Origin: an uncultured Acholeplasmataceae bacterium
Lineage (GTDB): Bacteria; Bacillota_I; Bacilli_A; Acholeplasmatales; Acholeplasmataceae
Direction of reading: 5' to 3'
Length of the DNA stretch: 37,804 bases
Assembly (NCBI GenBank): GCA_927441705.1
Contig: CAKMKH010000003.1
Span: forward strand, 1 to 37,804
The notes beneath the pieces were generated by a model. That model made no database searches, was not told the origin of the DNA, and worked only from the letters and a program-made list of their open reading frames with translations. This document shows, piece by piece, positions 35,783 to 37,804 of the stretch. A program made the translations under genes and the position numbers. How positions within the stretch are numbered: position 1 is the stretch's first letter; every line of letters starts with the position of its first letter.

Positions 35783-36256
35783 ATTATGTAACCGCTTTCT
35801 TCTGTTATAAAAAAAATAAAGTCTATCATTCTGACTTTAGTTAAAAAAATACTGTGGTTCAGTTGTCAGTGCACTTGTGTTTTCGCTATGGTCTCTACAC
35901 AATATGAGCTTGTCTTTATAGGTATTATATCATCTTTTTTTTAATTTGGAAGAGCAAAATCATATTTTTTTACGTATATATAGTACTTTTTTTAGTAAAA
36001 TCATTGTTAGTTCAGCTTTTATACTAATTTGCAGCTTTTTATTTACTTATAGAACAAATTTATTTATATATGTGTATTTTATGACTTATTATAATTTTCC
36101 TACTTTTTTTATCTATATGATTAATAGAAATTTATCCCTAGTATTGTCTTATTTTATAATTTAGATAAATAATGTAATACATTTTTGATTTCATAGTATA
36201 ATAAGAATATTGTGTTTTAAGAATAATTAAACTATTGAACAAAACAGGAGAATAAC
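35783..36256. promoter_or_regulatory. Divergent noncoding region holding the operon promoter
   Basis: These 474 very AT-rich bases separate the sulfoquinovose operon from the plus-strand membrane gene. On the minus strand GATATAATACC (TATAAT near 35925-35930) is the best -10 for the operon, with only a weak -35 (TTCCAA). Between it and the first gene lie an 8-bp palindrome AGTGCACT at 35868-35875 with partly symmetric TGTC/TGTG flanks, a possible GntR site, and the hairpin at 35808-35839. On the plus strand TATAAT near 36197 could serve the 36257 gene. I see no real gene here. Confidence 0.45.
35808..35839 (-). terminator. Terminator-like hairpin in the leader of the sulfoquinovose operon
   Basis: On the minus strand TAAAGTC (35839-35833), nine bases, GACTTTA (35823-35817), then eight Ts. 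No minus-strand gene lies upstream, so this sits inside the leader if the promoter is at about 35920-35940. It may be an attenuator. The stem is short and AT-rich. Confidence 0.45.
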
Positions 36257-36964
36257 ATGAACAGCACCTCAATAAAAGAACCAAAAAAACTATCATATTT
36301 GCTATTTGCACTCATCGCATTTGGATTTCTAGGATTAGAATTCGGAGTTTTATTCATTTCAAGGATTATCGATGGTAGAAGTATGAATGAAATAGGCAAT
36401 TGGCCGATTCATTGGTATGGCGCAATCGCACATTGGACTTTAACCATTATCGTTTGGTTTATTGGAGTTCTATTCATTTATTTTTGGGCAAAGAGAAAAA
36501 ACATCCTTAGCACTCTAGTAGATTTTAAAAAAAATAAACACACTTATCTAATGATTTTTATATCAATTATCGTAGTAATATTATCAGTTGTTATTCAAGT
36601 ATTGTTTAATAATGCAGAAATTCCACAAATTCTATTTGAGTATAAGGGATTTGTAAGCATGTATCCCAATAATGCTTTAATTGTAACTATTTTTCAAGTA
36701 TTGTATTATTTTGTTGAGATGCTACTTGTTTTCATTATGATTGTACTTTTTCAAAGATTTGGTGAACTCGTATTCAAAAACAAATACATTCCTTATGGAA
36801 GTATTGGATTGATGTTAACTTGGGGGATGATTCATTTTGTCTCACACCCATCTGGTGCCTTAGGCGTTACCATCTGGGCATTGATACCTGGACTGCTTTA
36901 TATTTTTGGAAAGAAAAGTTTTTGGCCCGTATATATTCTATTAGTTCTTGGTTTTCTTATCTAG
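36257..36964 (+). CDS. Polytopic membrane protein of unknown function
   Basis: This 235-residue protein has about seven membrane segments. Conserved-looking polar residues lie in helices (GNWPIHWYGAIAHW near 48-61 and TWGMIHFVSHPSG near 193-205). The last stretch recalls the FxxxH and HxxxB parts of CPBP/CAAX-protease-like proteins, but the essential EExxxR motif is not present, so I do not assign that family. AGGAG precedes the ATG at six bases. Three internal pieces of this gene (36534-36556, 36558-36613, 36735-36762) reappear shuffled at 37472-37571. Confidence 0.75.
   Translation: MNSTSIKEPKKLSYLLFALIAFGFLGLEFGVLFISRIIDGRSMNEIGNWPIHWYGAIAHWTLTIIVWFIGVLFIYFWAKRKNILSTLVDFKKNKHTYLMIFISIIVVILSVVIQVLFNNAEIPQILFEYKGFVSMYPNNALIVTIFQVLYYFVEMLLVFIMIVLFQRFGELVFKNKYIPYGSIGLMLTWGMIHFVSHPSGALGVTIWALIPGLLYIFGKKSFWPVYILLVLGFLI
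36534..36556 (+). repeat. Source segment A of the mosaic patch
   Basis: 23 bases identical, same orientation, to 37496-37518. Confidence 0.95.
36558..36613 (+). repeat. Source segment B of the mosaic patch
   Basis: 56 bases whose reverse complement is identical to 37516-37571. It begins one base after segment A. Confidence 0.95.
36735..36762 (+). repeat. Source segment C of the mosaic patch
   Basis: 28 bases whose reverse complement is identical to 37472-37499. Confidence 0.93.
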
Positions 36965-37000
36965 AAAGTATCAATTAAACTGTAAAAAGGTGGCATGTTT

Positions 37001-37483
37001 ATGACTGGTTTGATATTATTTCTATTGATGGTTGCTATTGAGTTTATATTACTTTTCATACAGATTAAAAATGATAATTCACCATACATGATAAAAAGAA
37101 CTTTTAGATTTTCTATTTTATTAATACTTATTATATTAACTCTTTTCAATGTTTTTGAATGGGGATTTAGATATTATTTATTGCTATTCATATATTTTTC
37201 AATACTTCTTGTTAACGAACTGTCCTATTACAAATCTAAACAAAAAACTAATACATTAAATAAATCACAACTTTTCAGAAGATTTTTATCCTTAGTTCTT
37301 ATTATTGGGTTTTCATTTATACCATCACTTATGTTTCCAAAATATATGCCCCTTGGTACAACTGGAATATATGAAGTGCAGGTTAGCAAAGAAATATTAA
37401 TTGACGAAACACGCATAGAAACATTTAACACTAATAATGAATTTAGACAGATAGGTATTCATTCGTGGTCTCCAAATCTTTGA
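37001..37483 (+). pseudogene. Truncated membrane-anchored alpha/beta-hydrolase (acetylhydrolase-like) gene
   Basis: ATG at 37001 has AGGTGG at ideal spacing; an ATG two codons earlier is too close. Residues 1-108 give four membrane helices. Then comes PLGTTGIYEVQVSKEILIDE followed by TRIETFN and a final HSWSP. This resembles the start of the lipase domain of platelet-activating-factor-acetylhydrolase-like proteins, where a catalytic domain of about 300 residues should follow (normally opening VQIWYPA). Here the homology stops at residue about 157. The frame ends at a TGA inside the mosaic patch that begins at 37472. I read it as a gene cut by that rearrangement. Family assignment is moderate. 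Confidence 0.55.
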
Positions 37484-37571
37484 AAAAGTACAATCATAAA
37501 CACACTTATCTAATGATTATTAAACAATACTTGAATAACAACTGATAATATTACTACGATAATTGATATAA
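37472..37571. repeat. Mosaic patch of three shuffled copies from the upstream membrane gene
   Basis: All 100 bases are explained as C inverted (37472-37499), A direct (37496-37518) and B inverted (37516-37571). Shared bases are ATAA at the first inner junction and ATT at the second, which is microhomology. The patch lies exactly where the hydrolase-like gene loses its frame and where the HAD gene on the other strand ends. Confidence 0.93.
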
Positions 37572-37804
37572 TGCATATTCATTTTCGTAGTCTTGGATAT
37601 TTCTCAATCCACGAATCATTAAATCAATATCATTGGCTCCATCACCAACACTGATAAGGCGATAATCACTTTCATGTTCTAGACATTTTTGAATGCCTGA
37701 TGCCTTACTCATATTTAAATATGTAAAATCTACGCCACCTAATGCAAAAATGCCGATTTCCCCGGTTTGTAATAATTGATTTTTCATATAAAAATCCTCC
37801 AGCA
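37554..37804 (-). pseudogene. HAD-type hydrolase fragment, partial at window edge and truncated at its 3' end
   Basis: The minus-strand frame is open to the window edge, so the ATG at 37787 is probably internal despite a GGAGG-like stretch before it. Visible are FALGGVDFTYLNMSKASGIQK (motif III Lys) and ISVGDGANDIDLM (motif IV Asp pair), the C-terminal signatures of a Cof-type HAD phosphatase. After motif IV a further 30-40 residues including a G-V/I-A-M-x-N-A stretch are expected, but the frame instead runs into segment B of the mosaic patch and stops at TAG 37556-37554. The last five or six residues come from the patch. The gene is therefore broken, or the sequence is chimeric here. Confidence 0.65.

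Noticed and set aside
35946-36164. Plus-strand ORF of 72 codons in the noncoding region
   Set aside because: No ribosome site at its ATG, and its composition is that of a poly-T-rich intergenic stretch with low-complexity Phe/Ile/Tyr content.
36257-36964. CPBP (CAAX-type) membrane protease
   Set aside because: Only a weak resemblance to the later His motifs is seen; the essential EExxxR motif is missing.
36558-37571. Inverted repeats of 56 bp as a phase-variable inversion switch
   Set aside because: Flipping the segment between them would only truncate the 36257 gene at an immediate TAG and would not restore the HAD frame. The extra shuffled pieces point to a scar or artefact instead.
1-37804. 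Mycoplasma genetic code with TGA as tryptophan
   Set aside because: TGA ends several genes at ATGA overlaps and all Trp codons in the recognisable proteins are TGG.

Overview
The window is AT-rich bacterial DNA using the standard code: TGA is a genuine stop at several ATGA gene overlaps (for example 9279-9282, 16971-16974, 33078-33081). The gene set combines GGDEF proteins, a DEAD-box helicase, acetoacetyl-CoA fermentation genes and MsmX-type sugar ABC transport without its own ATPase. With the codon bias and a sulfoquinovose cluster of the type I recall from Acholeplasma, it suggests a free-living or gut relative of the Acholeplasmatales/Izemoplasmatales (deep Mollicutes/Firmicutes). That placement is inference.

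Layout. 1-5758 (minus strand): a truncated dCache sensor, two small membrane proteins, an ice-binding-fold (DUF3494) lipoprotein, and a diguanylate cyclase with an extracellular amino-acid-binding-protein sensor. 6037-10624 (minus): a four-gene ato operon (AtoD, AtoA, AtoE, AtoB) with a clear promoter, an operator-like palindrome and an adjacent TetR regulator. 10759-12171 (minus): a fusion of an aromatic-acid-exporter-type membrane domain with a HAD domain that has lost its catalytic residues. 12361-14362 (plus): a two-gene unit of a CarH-like B12-binding protein and a soluble diguanylate cyclase, a plausible light/B12 to c-di-GMP module. 14410-16240 (minus): a DEAD-box helicase behind a structured, attenuator-like leader. 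16303-20014 (plus): TetR, ABC ATPase and FtsX-type permease.

20070-35782 (minus) is the main system: an operon-like run of 15 genes for sulfoquinovose (SQ) use by the transketolase (sulfo-TK) route. In transcription order it holds a DUF4867 protein, a GH31 sulfoquinovosidase, two ABC permeases, a sugar-binding lipoprotein, an SQ isomerase, a split transketolase, an RpiB-like isomerase, an SLC13/MatC-like carrier, an acylating aldehyde dehydrogenase, a SucCD-like acid-CoA ligase and two GntR/UTRA regulators. The inferred flow is: SQ-glycoside import, hydrolysis to SQ, isomerisation to sulfofructose, two transketolase steps separated by a sulfoerythrose isomerase giving sulfoacetaldehyde plus two xylulose-5-P, then sulfoacetyl-CoA, then sulfoacetate plus ATP, with sulfoacetate exported by the carrier. 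No sulfoacetaldehyde reductase is present, so this is the ATP-yielding sulfoacetate branch.

36257-37804: a membrane protein gene, a truncated lipase/acetylhydrolase-like gene and a broken HAD gene. The last two meet at a 100-bp patch assembled from three shuffled pieces of the neighbouring membrane gene, which is either a template-switch scar or an assembly/amplification chimera.
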